From the NCBI RefSeq assembly GCF_019710575.1, contig NZ_JAHWFK010000024.1, positions 124,001 to 188,000 on the forward strand: 64,000 nt of DNA, written 5' to 3'. This document shows, one piece after another, positions 1 through 8,303 of this stretch (positions are counted from its first letter, which is position 1; every line of letters begins with the position of its first letter). Under the pieces are notes generated by a model. That model worked only from the letters and a program-made list of their open reading frames with translations. It did no database searches and had not been told where the DNA came from. A program made the position numbers and the translations under genes. Origin of the DNA: Paractinoplanes polyasparticus (GTDB lineage: Bacteria; Actinomycetota; Actinomycetes; Mycobacteriales; Micromonosporaceae).

Positions 1-138
1 GGCGAAGCGGTCGAAATCACCACCGACGCCTTCGAAGCCCGCGCCCTGCAACACGAGATCGATCACTGCGCCGGAAAGTTGTTCCTCGATCGTGTCGCCG
101 GGGCGCACGCGATCTACCAGCGCAAGGTCTACCTCTAG
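1..138 (+). CDS. def: Peptide deformylase, C-terminal fragment (cut by window edge)
   Basis: Only the last 45 codons and the TAG stop are present. They contain QHEIDHCAGKLFLDRV, the third conserved motif of peptide deformylase, HExxDH-like, whose two histidines bind the catalytic metal and whose glutamate is the catalytic base. The usual residue after HEIDH is Leu; here it is Cys. The enzyme removes the formyl group from the initiator methionine of new proteins in the cytoplasm. The start and the first two motifs lie upstream of the window, so intactness cannot be judged. Confidence 0.9.
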   Translation, partial: GEAVEITTDAFEARALQHEIDHCAGKLFLDRVAGAHAIYQRKVYL

Positions 139-209
139 ATATTTTTGCGAGTCGTTGTCGCATACGCCCCGGCGCGTCGCGGCGTTCCGCGCGGGCGCGC
201 GGGTTTAAC

Positions 210-1001
210 GTGTTGCCCATCATGCGAGCGACGGTTGGTCCCCTTCCATCCGCCGTCTATTGGCGGCGTCGTGCGGTCGTGCTGGGCGCAGTGCTGCTCG
301 GCATCATCGTGCTGTTCGTTTCCTGCACCGGTGGCGACGACGACTCGAAGAAGAGCCAGAGCCCGACGTCGGCCTCGACGCAGCTGCCCAGTTCCGCCCC
401 GGAATCGCCCGAGCCGTCCTTCATCGACGGAGTGCCCGGCAACAGCGGCCCCTCGCTGCCCGCGCCCGGCGACCTGCAGACTCAGCCGCCCGGTGACGAC
501 GCTTCGCAGCCCACGCTGCCCCCGACCGGCGGCACCGGAACGGGCACGGGGACTGGCCAGGGAACAGGCACCGGCCAGAACAACAACGTCAACATCCCCG
601 CCGACGGCTCCTGCGCCGACGGCGAGCTCGCCGTGACCCCGATCCCCGCCGCCACGAACCTCAAGCGCGGCGCACCGGTCCAGATAGAGCTCAAAATCAA
701 GAACGTCAGCCAGCGTGCCTGCGCCCGCGATGTCGGAGCCGACCCGCAAGAGCTCTACATCGACCAGGGCGCCCACAAGTACTGGTCGTCCGACACGTGC
801 AGCACCGCCAAGGGCGGCGACGTGCGCCAGCTGCCGGCCGGGCAGGAACTCACGTACAAGGTCACCTGGAACGGTCGTCAGTCGAGCACCTGCGCCGGCG
901 GCTCGCCCTCCGGCCCCAACCCGCCGCCCGGCCAGTTCGAGCTGCGCGCCCGTCTCGGCACCCTGGTCAGCAAGCCGATCGCGCTGACCATCACGCAGTA
1001 A
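210..1001 (+). CDS. Secreted or membrane-anchored protein of unknown function
   Basis: The 263-residue product has a basic N-terminus and one hydrophobic segment (about residues 20-38) ending in VSCTGGDDD. This could be a membrane anchor or a weak lipobox with Cys39. Next comes a Pro/Ser/Thr-rich linker with a Gly-Thr run (residues ~45-130), then a globular C-terminal domain of about 130 residues with four cysteines that probably pair outside the cell. The domain looks like a small beta-sandwich of the kind seen in actinobacterial exported proteins, but I do not recognise the family. The start is GTG 210 or ATG 222. Its stop directly abuts the GTG start of the next gene, so the two are probably co-transcribed. 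Confidence 0.7.
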   Translation: MLPIMRATVGPLPSAVYWRRRAVVLGAVLLGIIVLFVSCTGGDDDSKKSQSPTSASTQLPSSAPESPEPSFIDGVPGNSGPSLPAPGDLQTQPPGDDASQPTLPPTGGTGTGTGTGQGTGTGQNNNVNIPADGSCADGELAVTPIPAATNLKRGAPVQIELKIKNVSQRACARDVGADPQELYIDQGAHKYWSSDTCSTAKGGDVRQLPAGQELTYKVTWNGRQSSTCAGGSPSGPNPPPGQFELRARLGTLVSKPIALTITQ

Positions 1002-1517
1002 GTGGTCGCCGCTCTCGAGCTCTACCTGGACGTCGACGCCACCCGCCGGGTACGCACCCTGTGGCGCGCCCTCGAGGCCGAGGGCATCCCGACGCTGGCC
1101 TCGCTGCTGCAGGAGAAACATCGCCCGCACGTATCGCTGGCCGCGGCCCGCAGCCTGGCCCCGGCGGCATTGGCCGAGGCCCTCAGCGGCTTACCGGTCG
1201 GCCGTGGCCTGACGCTCGACCTCGACTTCGTGGGCCAGTTCGTGGGACGGGTGCTGTGGCTGGGCGTCACGCCGACGGCCGCGCTGCTCGACCACCATCG
1301 CGAGGTGCACGAGCGCCTGGAAGCGGCCGGGGTCGAAGTGTGGGACCTCTACCGGCCGGGGCGCTGGGTGCCCCACTGCACGGTATCGATGCGGGTGCCC
1401 AACCCCCAGATGGGTCACGCGATCCGTCGCTGTCTGGAGATGCTCCCGCTGCGAGCGACGGTCATCGGCGCCTCGGTCACCGATCACGCGAACGCCATCG
1501 ACGAGCCGCTGACCTGA
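1002..1517 (+). CDS. 2H phosphoesterase (2'-5' RNA ligase-like) family protein
   Basis: The 171-residue protein carries the two HxS/T signatures of the 2H phosphoesterase superfamily, HVSL near residue 44 and HCTV near residue 126. The two histidines form the active site for cyclic phosphodiester or RNA 2'-5' bond chemistry. The length fits the family's single bilobal domain. The GTG start follows the upstream stop with no gap, suggesting translational coupling. The physiological substrate cannot be told from sequence; the LigT-like RNA end-processing role is a family-level assignment. The 3' end of the gene lies in a short tandem duplication. Confidence 0.8.
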   Translation: MVAALELYLDVDATRRVRTLWRALEAEGIPTLASLLQEKHRPHVSLAAARSLAPAALAEALSGLPVGRGLTLDLDFVGQFVGRVLWLGVTPTAALLDHHREVHERLEAAGVEVWDLYRPGRWVPHCTVSMRVPNPQMGHAIRRCLEMLPLRATVIGASVTDHANAIDEPLT

Positions 1518-1572
1518 GCGCCGCCGATCACACGCGAACGGCATCGACCAGCCGCTGCCCGCTGAGCGCCGC
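1481..1572 (+). repeat. Imperfect tandem duplication of the 2H gene's 3' end
   Basis: Unit 1 (1481-1524, 44 bp) holds the last codons and stop of the 2H phosphoesterase gene. Unit 2 (1525-1572, 48 bp) repeats it with a few substitutions and short insertions. The second copy lies outside the reading frame and looks like a slippage or duplication scar. Confidence 0.75.
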
Positions 1573-1575
1573 TGG

Positions 1576-2193
1576 TCAGCGGAAGCCGGTGACGGACAGC
1601 AGGGCGTAGCCGACTGCGGTCAGCGGAAGCGCGAAGACCAGCCCCAGCGCGCGCCGGCGCCACGAGCCGCCGACCCCGAGGGTGATCAGCACTCCCAGAG
1701 TGACCAGGACGGCTACGGCCTCGAGCTGGTCGGTCGTGTCGTAGGAGGGGTCGCCGATCCGCCCGGCCTTTATCACCGCCTCGGCGAACAGGACGGCCAC
1801 GGGCATGCCCAGAGCGACGGCTTGCAGGCGGCCGGGCGTACGGGCGATCACGCCGGCGGCGCCGAAGACCGCGCCGGCCACCACGCCGAAGCCCATCCAG
1901 GCGAGCGCACTGGCGTTGAACAGGTTGGACCAGTCGTCGTTCTGGATCAGCGCCGCGGCCAGGTAATAGCTGGGGACGGCCACGATCAGGCAGACGATCG
2001 CCCCGGCCGTGCCGACCGGCAGCGACCACCGGAAACCCCACGTGAGCAGGAACGCCGCCACCGCCCAGACGGCCATCGAGTTGCCGAGGTCCCCGAACGG
2101 CCACGGCACATACTTGATCCAGACGAAGTCGAGCACCCCCAGCAACAGGCCCGCCAAGGGTGCCACCACTACGACGTTCCGGTTCCTCACCAT
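1576..2193 (-). CDS. Multi-pass integral membrane protein, unknown function
   Basis: The 205-residue product is almost entirely hydrophobic, with six or seven predicted membrane segments and the sequence DFVWIKYVPWPFGDLGNSM after the first helix. It resembles a family of small actinobacterial membrane proteins of unknown function (possibly DUF6518, from memory). There are no catalytic motifs. It is convergent with the 2H phosphoesterase gene and downstream of the P-loop kinase gene on the same strand, about 110 bp away. Role unknown. Confidence 0.65.
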   Translation of the reverse strand: MVRNRNVVVVAPLAGLLLGVLDFVWIKYVPWPFGDLGNSMAVWAVAAFLLTWGFRWSLPVGTAGAIVCLIVAVPSYYLAAALIQNDDWSNLFNASALAWMGFGVVAGAVFGAAGVIARTPGRLQAVALGMPVAVLFAEAVIKAGRIGDPSYDTTDQLEAVAVLVTLGVLITLGVGGSWRRRALGLVFALPLTAVGYALLSVTGFR

Positions 2194-2304
2194 GGAAGTC
2201 GATCTTAAGAGCCTTCCCCCCGGCGCACATCGAACCCTGGACAGGCCCGATCCCCTGGCGATCAGCCCAAAGACAGATCCGGCCCGTGCCGCATCCGGCC
2301 GTGG

Positions 2305-2937
2305 TCAGCGGTCGAGGCCGCCCCGGAAGCAAGCTTTCAGCGGCTGCGCCGGAGCAGACCGGCGGGCCTCGGCCACCCACCGCCGAAGGTCCGCGCCCGA
2401 CTGCTCGACCCGATGATCGGTGGTATTGAGAATGGGCACCACCCACCGGGGATCGCCGGCCCGCCAGCCGGACCACCGTTCCCACCGCATCCCCGGCCAG
2501 CCGCCCTCGGTGAGCACAACCGGCGCATGGCGCGGGTCGGCGGCGTGTCCACGGTGCCAGCGGGCCCACCCCACAAAGGCCTTCTTCGCCCGATCAGACC
2601 ACTTGCCGGCATCGCGCTGCTCCAGCCGCCGCAGCCGCTCGTCATCGGCCACGTCGAGCACGCACGTCACGATGCCGTCGAGTTCGACCGCCGACGGACT
2701 GGCCAACACCTCACCGAGCGGCGACTGCCCCAGCAACAGCATGTCGAGCCCGTCCCGCTGATAGCCGACCGCGCGCCGCACCCAACCTTCCAAGCTGCGC
2801 TGCCGCCAAGCCGTATCGGCCCCCGAAGGCACCCCGACCTCGTCGAAGTCGTGCACCACAAGCCCCGCCACCGAGGCGCACCCCCGAGCGGCAGTGGTCT
2901 TCCCGGAACAACTGGACCCCGCAACCGACAGCAACAT
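2305..2937 (-). CDS. P-loop kinase / AAA-type NTPase of unknown substrate
   Basis: The protein starts with a hydrophobic strand and a clear Walker A loop, GSSCSGKTT (residues 7-15), as in small-molecule kinases. The 210-residue length fits a single-domain nucleoside- or metabolite-kinase-like P-loop protein. The tail is rich in Trp and Arg. No substrate-specific motif is recognisable. It stands alone on the minus strand between a membrane protein gene and disA, with 226 bp of non-coding DNA on the disA side. Confidence 0.7.
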   Translation of the reverse strand: MLLSVAGSSCSGKTTAARGCASVAGLVVHDFDEVGVPSGADTAWRQRSLEGWVRRAVGYQRDGLDMLLLGQSPLGEVLASPSAVELDGIVTCVLDVADDERLRRLEQRDAGKWSDRAKKAFVGWARWHRGHAADPRHAPVVLTEGGWPGMRWERWSGWRAGDPRWVVPILNTTDHRVEQSGADLRRWVAEARRSAPAQPLKACFRGGLDR

Positions 2938-3163
2938 CTCACCACGGTGTGCCCGCTCCTACCGAAGCGCGACCGGTTTTGCTCAGTCCCAGCGGGCCCA
3001 CCGACCGTCAACTGCACACATGGACCACCGTGCCGTAAAAGAAGACCACCGCGGCGCCGGGCGCGGCCACGCCAGAGAAGAGGCACACGTCGTAGCGAGC
3101 CGATCGCGGGTTCGAAGTCTGAAGCACCGACCGGCCACGCCCGGGGGCATGAGCGGCGGAGGG

Positions 3164-4354
3164 TCAGACGTAGCGCTCGAGGATGGACGCCTCGGCCAGG
3201 CGGGACAGGCCCTCGCGTACGCCCCGGGCCCGCGCGTCGCCCACGCCGTCGACGGCCTGCAGGTCTTCGACCGTGGCGCCCAGCAGGCGTTGCAGGCTGC
3301 CGAAGTGGTCGACCAGGCGGTCGACGATCTGGGTGGGCAGCCGAGGCACCTTGGCCAGCAGGCGGAAGCCGCGAGGCGAGACCGCCGCGTCCAGCGAGTC
3401 GCTGGCGCCGGGGTAGCCGATCGCCTTGGCCACGGCCACGAGGTCGATCATCTCGGTGGCGGTGAGCAGGTCGAGCTCGACCAGGGCCTCGTCGAGCGTG
3501 CGGGCCTTGCGGCCGGTGGGCAGGTAGTCGCGGATGACGAGGGTGCGGTCGGAGTCGACACCGGCCATCAGCTCGTCGAGCTGGAGCGCCAGCAGGCGGC
3601 CGTCGGTGCCCAGCTCGACCACGTAGCCCGAGATCTCGTCGGCGATGCGGCGGACCATTTCCAGCCGCTGGACGACGGCAACCGCGTCACGCACGGTGAC
3701 CAGGTCTTCGATCTCGAGCGCCGAGAGCGTGCCCGAGACCTCGTCGAGGCGCAGCTTGTAGCGTTCGAGGGTGGCCAGGGCCTGGTTGGCCCGGGACAGG
3801 ATCGCGGCCGAGTCGTCGAGGACGTGGCGCTGACCGTTCACGTAGAGGCCGATGATGTGCATCGACTGGCTCACCGAGATGACCGGGAAGCCGGACTGCT
3901 TGGCCACCCGCTCGGCCGTGCGGTGGCGGGTGCCGGACTCTTCGGACGGGATCGCCGGGTCGGGCATGAGATGGACCGCGGCCCGCATGATCCGGGTGCC
4001 GTCGCTCGACATGACGACCGCGCCGTCCATCTTGCACAGCTCACGCAGCCTGGTCGCGGAGAATTCGACGTCGAGCGGGAAGCCGCCGGTGCAGATGCTT
4101 TCGACCACCGCGTCGTGGCCGAGCACGATCAGGGCGCCCGTGCGCCCGCGGAGGATGCGCTCGAGGCCGTCGCGCAGCGCGGTGCCGGGCGCCATCAGGG
4201 CCAGATTGGCGCGCAGCGGATCGGCGGTCACCCCGCCGCCCGTGAGACCGGGACCGGCGCCGGCGGCCGCCGGACGATGCGCCGAGCCGTTGACGCCGGG
4301 TCGTGGCGTCGGGTTGGCGGCGGAGGGCTTGGAACCATCGCGGTCGAACGGCAC
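3164..4354 (-). CDS. disA: DNA integrity scanning diadenylate cyclase DisA
   Basis: DisA makes cyclic di-AMP from two ATP and scans DNA, pausing at branched structures. The diadenylate cyclase domain shows DGA at 110-112 and RHR at 143-145, the two ATP-contacting motifs. A central helical linker follows, then a C-terminal RuvA-like helix-hairpin-helix domain ([16 protein letters not shown]). The chosen start gives 396 residues with about 40 low-complexity residues before the family's usual N-terminus; GTG 4231 would give the usual length of about 355 and may be the true start. It lies 73 bp downstream of radA on the same strand, the order known in other actinobacteria, where RadA can modulate DisA. 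Confidence 0.95.
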   Translation of the reverse strand: MPFDRDGSKPSAANPTPRPGVNGSAHRPAAAGAGPGLTGGGVTADPLRANLALMAPGTALRDGLERILRGRTGALIVLGHDAVVESICTGGFPLDVEFSATRLRELCKMDGAVVMSSDGTRIMRAAVHLMPDPAIPSEESGTRHRTAERVAKQSGFPVISVSQSMHIIGLYVNGQRHVLDDSAAILSRANQALATLERYKLRLDEVSGTLSALEIEDLVTVRDAVAVVQRLEMVRRIADEISGYVVELGTDGRLLALQLDELMAGVDSDRTLVIRDYLPTGRKARTLDEALVELDLLTATEMIDLVAVAKAIGYPGASDSLDAAVSPRGFRLLAKVPRLPTQIVDRLVDHFGSLQRLLGATVEDLQAVDGVGDARARGVREGLSRLAEASILERYV

Positions 4355-4427
4355 CTGGACATTCTACGGACTGTCATCCAGGGCAACGAGCCGTGGTTCG
4401 ATGAATGCTCCGTAGCGTGATTAAAGG

Positions 4428-5846
4428 TCACCGTCGGTCACCGCCGGCCGCGGCCGAAGCCCGGGCTGCCGACTGCAGGGCCGAGCGCAGGTCGCTCACC
4501 TCGATGACTTCGATGCCGCGCGGCGCCTCGGGGGCGCAGCCGGGCGGAACGAGCGCCACCTTGAAGCCCAGCCGGGCCGCCTCGGCGAGCCGCCGGCCGA
4601 CGGCGCCGACCCGCCGGATCTCGCCGGTCAGCCCCACCTCGCCGATCGCCACCAGCTGGGGCGCCATGGCCAGATCGAGGCCGCCGGAGGCCACCGCGAG
4701 CGCCATCGCGAGATCGGCCGACGGCTCGATCAACCGGATGCCGCCCACCGTGGCCGCGAAGACCTCACGGTTGTAGAGCTTGAGCTGCTTGGTGCGACGC
4801 TCGAGCACCGCGAGCACCATGGCCAGCCGGGCGCTGTCGAGGCCCGACACGGTACGCCGGGGTGACCCCTGCACCTCGGCCCCGATCAGGGCCTGCACCT
4901 CGGTGACCAGGGCGCGTCGACCCTCCATGGCCACGGTCACGCAGGTGCCGGGCACGGGCTCGTTGTAGCGCGTCAGGAACAGCCCCGAGGGGTCGGGCAG
5001 GCTGGTGATGCCGTTCTCGTTCATCTCGAAGCAGCCCACCTCGTCGGCCGCGCCGTAGCGGTTCTTGACGCCGCGGACCAGGCGCAGCGACGAGTGCTTG
5101 TCGCCCTCGAAGTGGAGCACGACGTCGACCAGGTGCTCGAGGACGCGCGGGCCGGCGACCTGACCGTCCTTCGTGACGTGGCCCACCAGCACGGTGGCGA
5201 TGCCTCGTTCCTTGGCCACGCCGACCAGCGCGGCGGTGACGGCCCGCACCTGGGTGACGCCGCCGGAGACGCCCTCGGTGCCCGGCGCCGAGATCGTCTG
5301 CACCGAGTCGACGATGAGCAGGCCGGGCTTGACCGCGTCGAGGTGGCCCAGGACGGCGCTGAGGTCGCTCTCGGAGGCCAGGTAGAGCTTGTCGTGCAGG
5401 GCGCCGAGCCGCTCGGCGCGCAGGCGCACCTGGCTCACCGACTCTTCGCCACTGACCACCAGGGACGGTGTGCCGGCGCCGGCGGCCCACTGCTGAGCCA
5501 CGTCGAGCAGCAGAGTGGACTTGCCCACACCGGGCTCACCGGCCAGCAGCACCACCGCCCCCGGCACCAGGCCGCCGCCGAGCACCCGGTCGAGCTCGCC
5601 CACGTTGGTCGGCACGGCCTTGGCCGGAGCTGCGCTGATCTGTGCGATCGGGCGCGCCGGCTCGGACGGAAGCCGCGAGCTGACCACCCGACCGGCGCCC
5701 AGCGGGGTGCTCACCGTGGACTCGATGACCGAGCCCCACTCGCCGCACTCGGGACAGCGGCCCAGCCACTTGGGCGGCTGGTGGCCGCAGGCGTCGCAGA
5801 CGTAGGCGGGGCGGGCGGCTTTGGCGGCCGTGCGGGACGATGTCAC
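4428..5846 (-). CDS. radA: DNA repair protein RadA
   Basis: RadA is a RecA-like helicase that extends recombination intermediates. The 472-residue protein has a four-cysteine zinc finger (Cys 17, 20, 31, 34), Walker A GEPGVGKST (103-111), Walker B LLIVD near 180, the RadA-specific KNRYG motif (261-265) and a C-terminal Lon-protease-like domain, all in the usual order and length. The start is GTG. It is followed by disA on the same strand and preceded by a lipoprotein gene, as in mycobacteria. Confidence 0.97.
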   Translation of the reverse strand: MTSSRTAAKAARPAYVCDACGHQPPKWLGRCPECGEWGSVIESTVSTPLGAGRVVSSRLPSEPARPIAQISAAPAKAVPTNVGELDRVLGGGLVPGAVVLLAGEPGVGKSTLLLDVAQQWAAGAGTPSLVVSGEESVSQVRLRAERLGALHDKLYLASESDLSAVLGHLDAVKPGLLIVDSVQTISAPGTEGVSGGVTQVRAVTAALVGVAKERGIATVLVGHVTKDGQVAGPRVLEHLVDVVLHFEGDKHSSLRLVRGVKNRYGAADEVGCFEMNENGITSLPDPSGLFLTRYNEPVPGTCVTVAMEGRRALVTEVQALIGAEVQGSPRRTVSGLDSARLAMVLAVLERRTKQLKLYNREVFAATVGGIRLIEPSADLAMALAVASGGLDLAMAPQLVAIGEVGLTGEIRRVGAVGRRLAEAARLGFKVALVPPGCAPEAPRGIEVIEVSDLRSALQSAARASAAAGGDRR

Positions 5847-5875
5847 CCCGCAAAGCTAGCGGGGCGGTACGACAA

Positions 5876-6616
5876 TTACTCGTGCTCTTCCGGCTCTGCC
5901 TCGACCGGGCCGCGCGAGGCGGGCGACAACGGGATCGCGAAGGGCGCGTTGACCTCGAGCGGCTGCGAGTAGCCGCTGATCTCGAAGATCAAACTGAGCG
6001 AGTTGCCCGGCTTGAGCTCGTCGCTCAGGCCCGCGGCGAACAGCTTCGAGGTGTCCTCGGGCAGGAAGCTCGTGCTGCTCAGAGCCGGGATGGTGATGCG
6101 GGCCGGCTGCAGGGCCTCGGCCGCCGGGGCCGACGCCGGCGCGCTGGGCAGGCTGGGCTGCACCGACGGGTCGGGAATGCTGCTGGCCTGGGTGACGTCA
6201 CCGGGCGGGATCGAGGCGGCCGGGCGGCTGCCGGAAGGCTCGGGGTTGGCGCTGGGCGACGCGGCGGCAGCGCCCCCGGTGAGCCCGATCTGCTGGGCCG
6301 AGACGACGCCCTCGACCTCGTCCTGCAGCGGCTTGCTGCTGATCAGGACGGTCACCGGCTCGGTGGTCTGGTTGAACAACGACACTTCGAGGGCGGCGTC
6401 ACCGTTCGCGGGGTAGCCCTCGGGGTCGTTGTAGAGGACCTGAAGGTTTCGGATCAGCACGCGACCGTCGGGGCTCTGCGTGCTCAGGCCCGAGATCGGC
6501 GCGTCCAGGAGCGCGGTCTCGGCCACCTGGCCGGCCGAGCAGCCGACCAGCGCCATCATGGCGACCGTGGCGGCCCCCGCGGCCTGGGCGACGCGGCGGG
6601 TTCCCAGCGAGCGCAT
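5876..6616 (-). CDS. Exported lipoprotein, probably LpqE-like
   Basis: The start is ATG 6616, because GGAGG lies six bases upstream (6623-6627); a longer frame to 6652 lacks such a site. The signal peptide ends in a lipobox, ALVGC, with lipidated Cys26. The mature part has a beta-rich N-terminal region (NLQVLYNDPEGY...), a long Pro/Ser/Ala-rich insert (~residues 115-175) and a C-terminal strand-rich portion. Its place next to radA-disA matches mycobacterial lpqE, whose product belongs to the copper-chaperone-like DUF461/PCuAC group. That assignment rests on synteny and general layout rather than on a metal-binding motif, which I do not see clearly. Confidence 0.7.
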   Translation of the reverse strand: MRSLGTRRVAQAAGAATVAMMALVGCSAGQVAETALLDAPISGLSTQSPDGRVLIRNLQVLYNDPEGYPANGDAALEVSLFNQTTEPVTVLISSKPLQDEVEGVVSAQQIGLTGGAAAASPSANPEPSGSRPAASIPPGDVTQASSIPDPSVQPSLPSAPASAPAAEALQPARITIPALSSTSFLPEDTSKLFAAGLSDELKPGNSLSLIFEISGYSQPLEVNAPFAIPLSPASRGPVEAEPEEHE

Positions 6617-6703
6617 CACGATCCTCCAAGCTGATGAAGCTCGACATCTCAAACAGCCTCAGCCTAGAGGTCGGTGATCGAGCGCGTGCGGCGACCCGTC
6701 CAA

Positions 6704-7531
6704 TCACACCACCCGGCCGCTGGAGATGAGCAGCAGAACGTCGATGAGCGCGACCAGGATCACGGCGCGGAACATGGCGACACCGCGTCCCTTCGCGCGC
6801 ATGGTGGCGTACCACCCGAGCGGAAGGACCACGACGGCGGCTGCGGCGCCCGCCCAGCCGGCCCACGACGGCGGCCCGGGCGGCCCGAAGACCAGCGTGA
6901 GTGTCGCACTGAGAAGGAGCAGGGCGGCGGCCACGGCCGATCCCGTCGCGCCGAGGCGGTGCGGCAGGCCTCGTACGCCCGTCGCCGCGTCATCCGCAAG
7001 ATCGGGCAGTACGTTGGCGAAGTGGGCGCCCGCGCCCAGCAGCGACCCCGCGGCGACCAGCCAGGCAGGCGGCGCCGGGTTGCCCGGCAGCGACACCACG
7101 ACGAACGCCGGCAGCAGTCCGAACGCCACCACGTAAGGCACCACCGACAGCACGGTGGACTTCAGCGGCCAGTCGTAGAGCAGCGCGAACACGCCGACCA
7201 GGGTGATCACGACCGTGGGCCACAGCCCGAAGGGCAGCCCGAGAAGCGGGATGGCCAGCGAGGCGACCAGTCCGGCGACGCCGACCGTGCGCCGGGAGAC
7301 CGCCCCCGAGGCGACCGGCTTGTCGGTGCGCCCGGCGACCTGGTCGCGGTCGGCGTCGAGCCAGTCGTTGACCCAGCCCACCGCGAGCTGCGTGGCCCCC
7401 ACGGCGAGGAACACACCCAGGATCGACCAGCCCCGGTGACCGACGCCGACGGCGAGCAGAGTCATCGCCACGGTGACGGCGCCGCCGGGCTCCGGGTGGG
7501 ACGACTTGATCACTGCCAGCGCACGGGACAT
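6704..7531 (-). CDS. UbiA-family prenyltransferase
   Basis: UbiA enzymes are membrane proteins that attach a prenyl chain from a prenyl diphosphate to an aromatic acceptor. The 275-residue, roughly nine-helix protein has the first Asp-rich motif NDWLDADRD (55-63) and a second, DLADD, near 175; both bind Mg-diphosphate. It is divergent from the methyltransferase gene across a 46-bp gap. With the type III PKS three genes away it most likely prenylates a phenolic lipid, as AgqD does in the Actinoplanes missouriensis agq cluster. A role in menaquinone synthesis is less likely because no other men gene is near. Confidence 0.85.
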   Translation of the reverse strand: MSRALAVIKSSHPEPGGAVTVAMTLLAVGVGHRGWSILGVFLAVGATQLAVGWVNDWLDADRDQVAGRTDKPVASGAVSRRTVGVAGLVASLAIPLLGLPFGLWPTVVITLVGVFALLYDWPLKSTVLSVVPYVVAFGLLPAFVVVSLPGNPAPPAWLVAAGSLLGAGAHFANVLPDLADDAATGVRGLPHRLGATGSAVAAALLLLSATLTLVFGPPGPPSWAGWAGAAAAVVVLPLGWYATMRAKGRGVAMFRAVILVALIDVLLLISSGRVV

Positions 7532-7577
7532 GCGAGCAGTGTGGCGGGTGTGCCGTTGTCATGCCACGCTCGATCAC

Positions 7578-8303
7578 ATGCCGTCGATGCCGCGTAACGA
7601 TCCGCGTCAGTATGACGACCTGGCCGGCGAGTGGTGGCGTCGCGGCGGTCACTTCGAGCTGCTGCACTGGCTGGCGGCGGCCCGCGCCCAGCTGATCCCG
7701 CCCGCCCGCTCCGCGGGGGCGCTGCTGGTCGACGCCGGCTGCGGCGGCGGCCTGCTCGCGCCGCATGTGGCCGGTAAGGGCTACCGGCACGTCGGCGTCG
7801 ACCTCCGCTCCTCGGGCCTGCGGCATGCGGCCGCCCGCGGCGTGACGGCGGTGCGCGGCGACGTGACGGCGTTGCCCCTGGCCACCGGCTCGGCCGAGGT
7901 GGTGGCGGCCGGCGAGATCCTCGAACACGTGACCGACCTGCCGGGCACCGTGGCCGAGCTGTGCCGGGTGCTCAAGCCGGGCGGGCTGCTCGTGGTCGAC
8001 ACCGTCAACGACAACCCGCTCAGTCGCTTCGTGACGGTCACGCTGGGCGAGCTGATCGGTCTCGCCCCGGTGGGGCTCCACGATCCGGCGCTGTTCGTCG
8101 ACCCGCGCCGGCTGACCGCGGAGTGCGCTTCCCACGGCGTACGGCTGAAGGTGCGCGGCGCCCGCCCCAGCGTGCCGGGCCTGATCCGCTGGCTCGGGCC
8201 ACGCCCGCGACCGGACAGCCGCCCGCTCGGCCGCATCGTCCCCACCCGCTCGACGGCCGTGCTTTACCAGGGTTCCGGTCGCAAGGCAGAGGAGTACGCA
8301 TGA
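7578..8303 (+). CDS. Class I SAM-dependent methyltransferase (UbiG-like)
   Basis: The 241-residue protein carries the SAM-binding motif I DAGCGGG (52-58) and a post-I acidic residue in VGVDLR, as in UbiG/Coq3 O-methyltransferases acting on phenolic quinone precursors. ATG 7578 or ATG 7587 could be the start; the reading frame extends further upstream into the divergent gene. Its stop overlaps the next start (ATGA, 8300-8303), so it is coupled to the acyl-CoA-dehydrogenase-fold gene. Inference: O- or C-methylation of the alkylphenol made by the downstream PKS. Confidence 0.85.
   Translation: MPSMPRNDPRQYDDLAGEWWRRGGHFELLHWLAAARAQLIPPARSAGALLVDAGCGGGLLAPHVAGKGYRHVGVDLRSSGLRHAAARGVTAVRGDVTALPLATGSAEVVAAGEILEHVTDLPGTVAELCRVLKPGGLLVVDTVNDNPLSRFVTVTLGELIGLAPVGLHDPALFVDPRRLTAECASHGVRLKVRGARPSVPGLIRWLGPRPRPDSRPLGRIVPTRSTAVLYQGSGRKAEEYA

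Noticed and set aside
3090-3130. GGGTTCGAAGTC resembling a tRNA T-arm between the P-loop kinase gene and disA
   Set aside because: No pairing T stem, anticodon arm or acceptor stem could be built around it on either strand.
6704-8303. UbiA and UbiG-like pair as respiratory quinone biosynthesis genes
   Set aside because: No menaquinone genes are nearby and the pair is in a compact cluster with a type III PKS.
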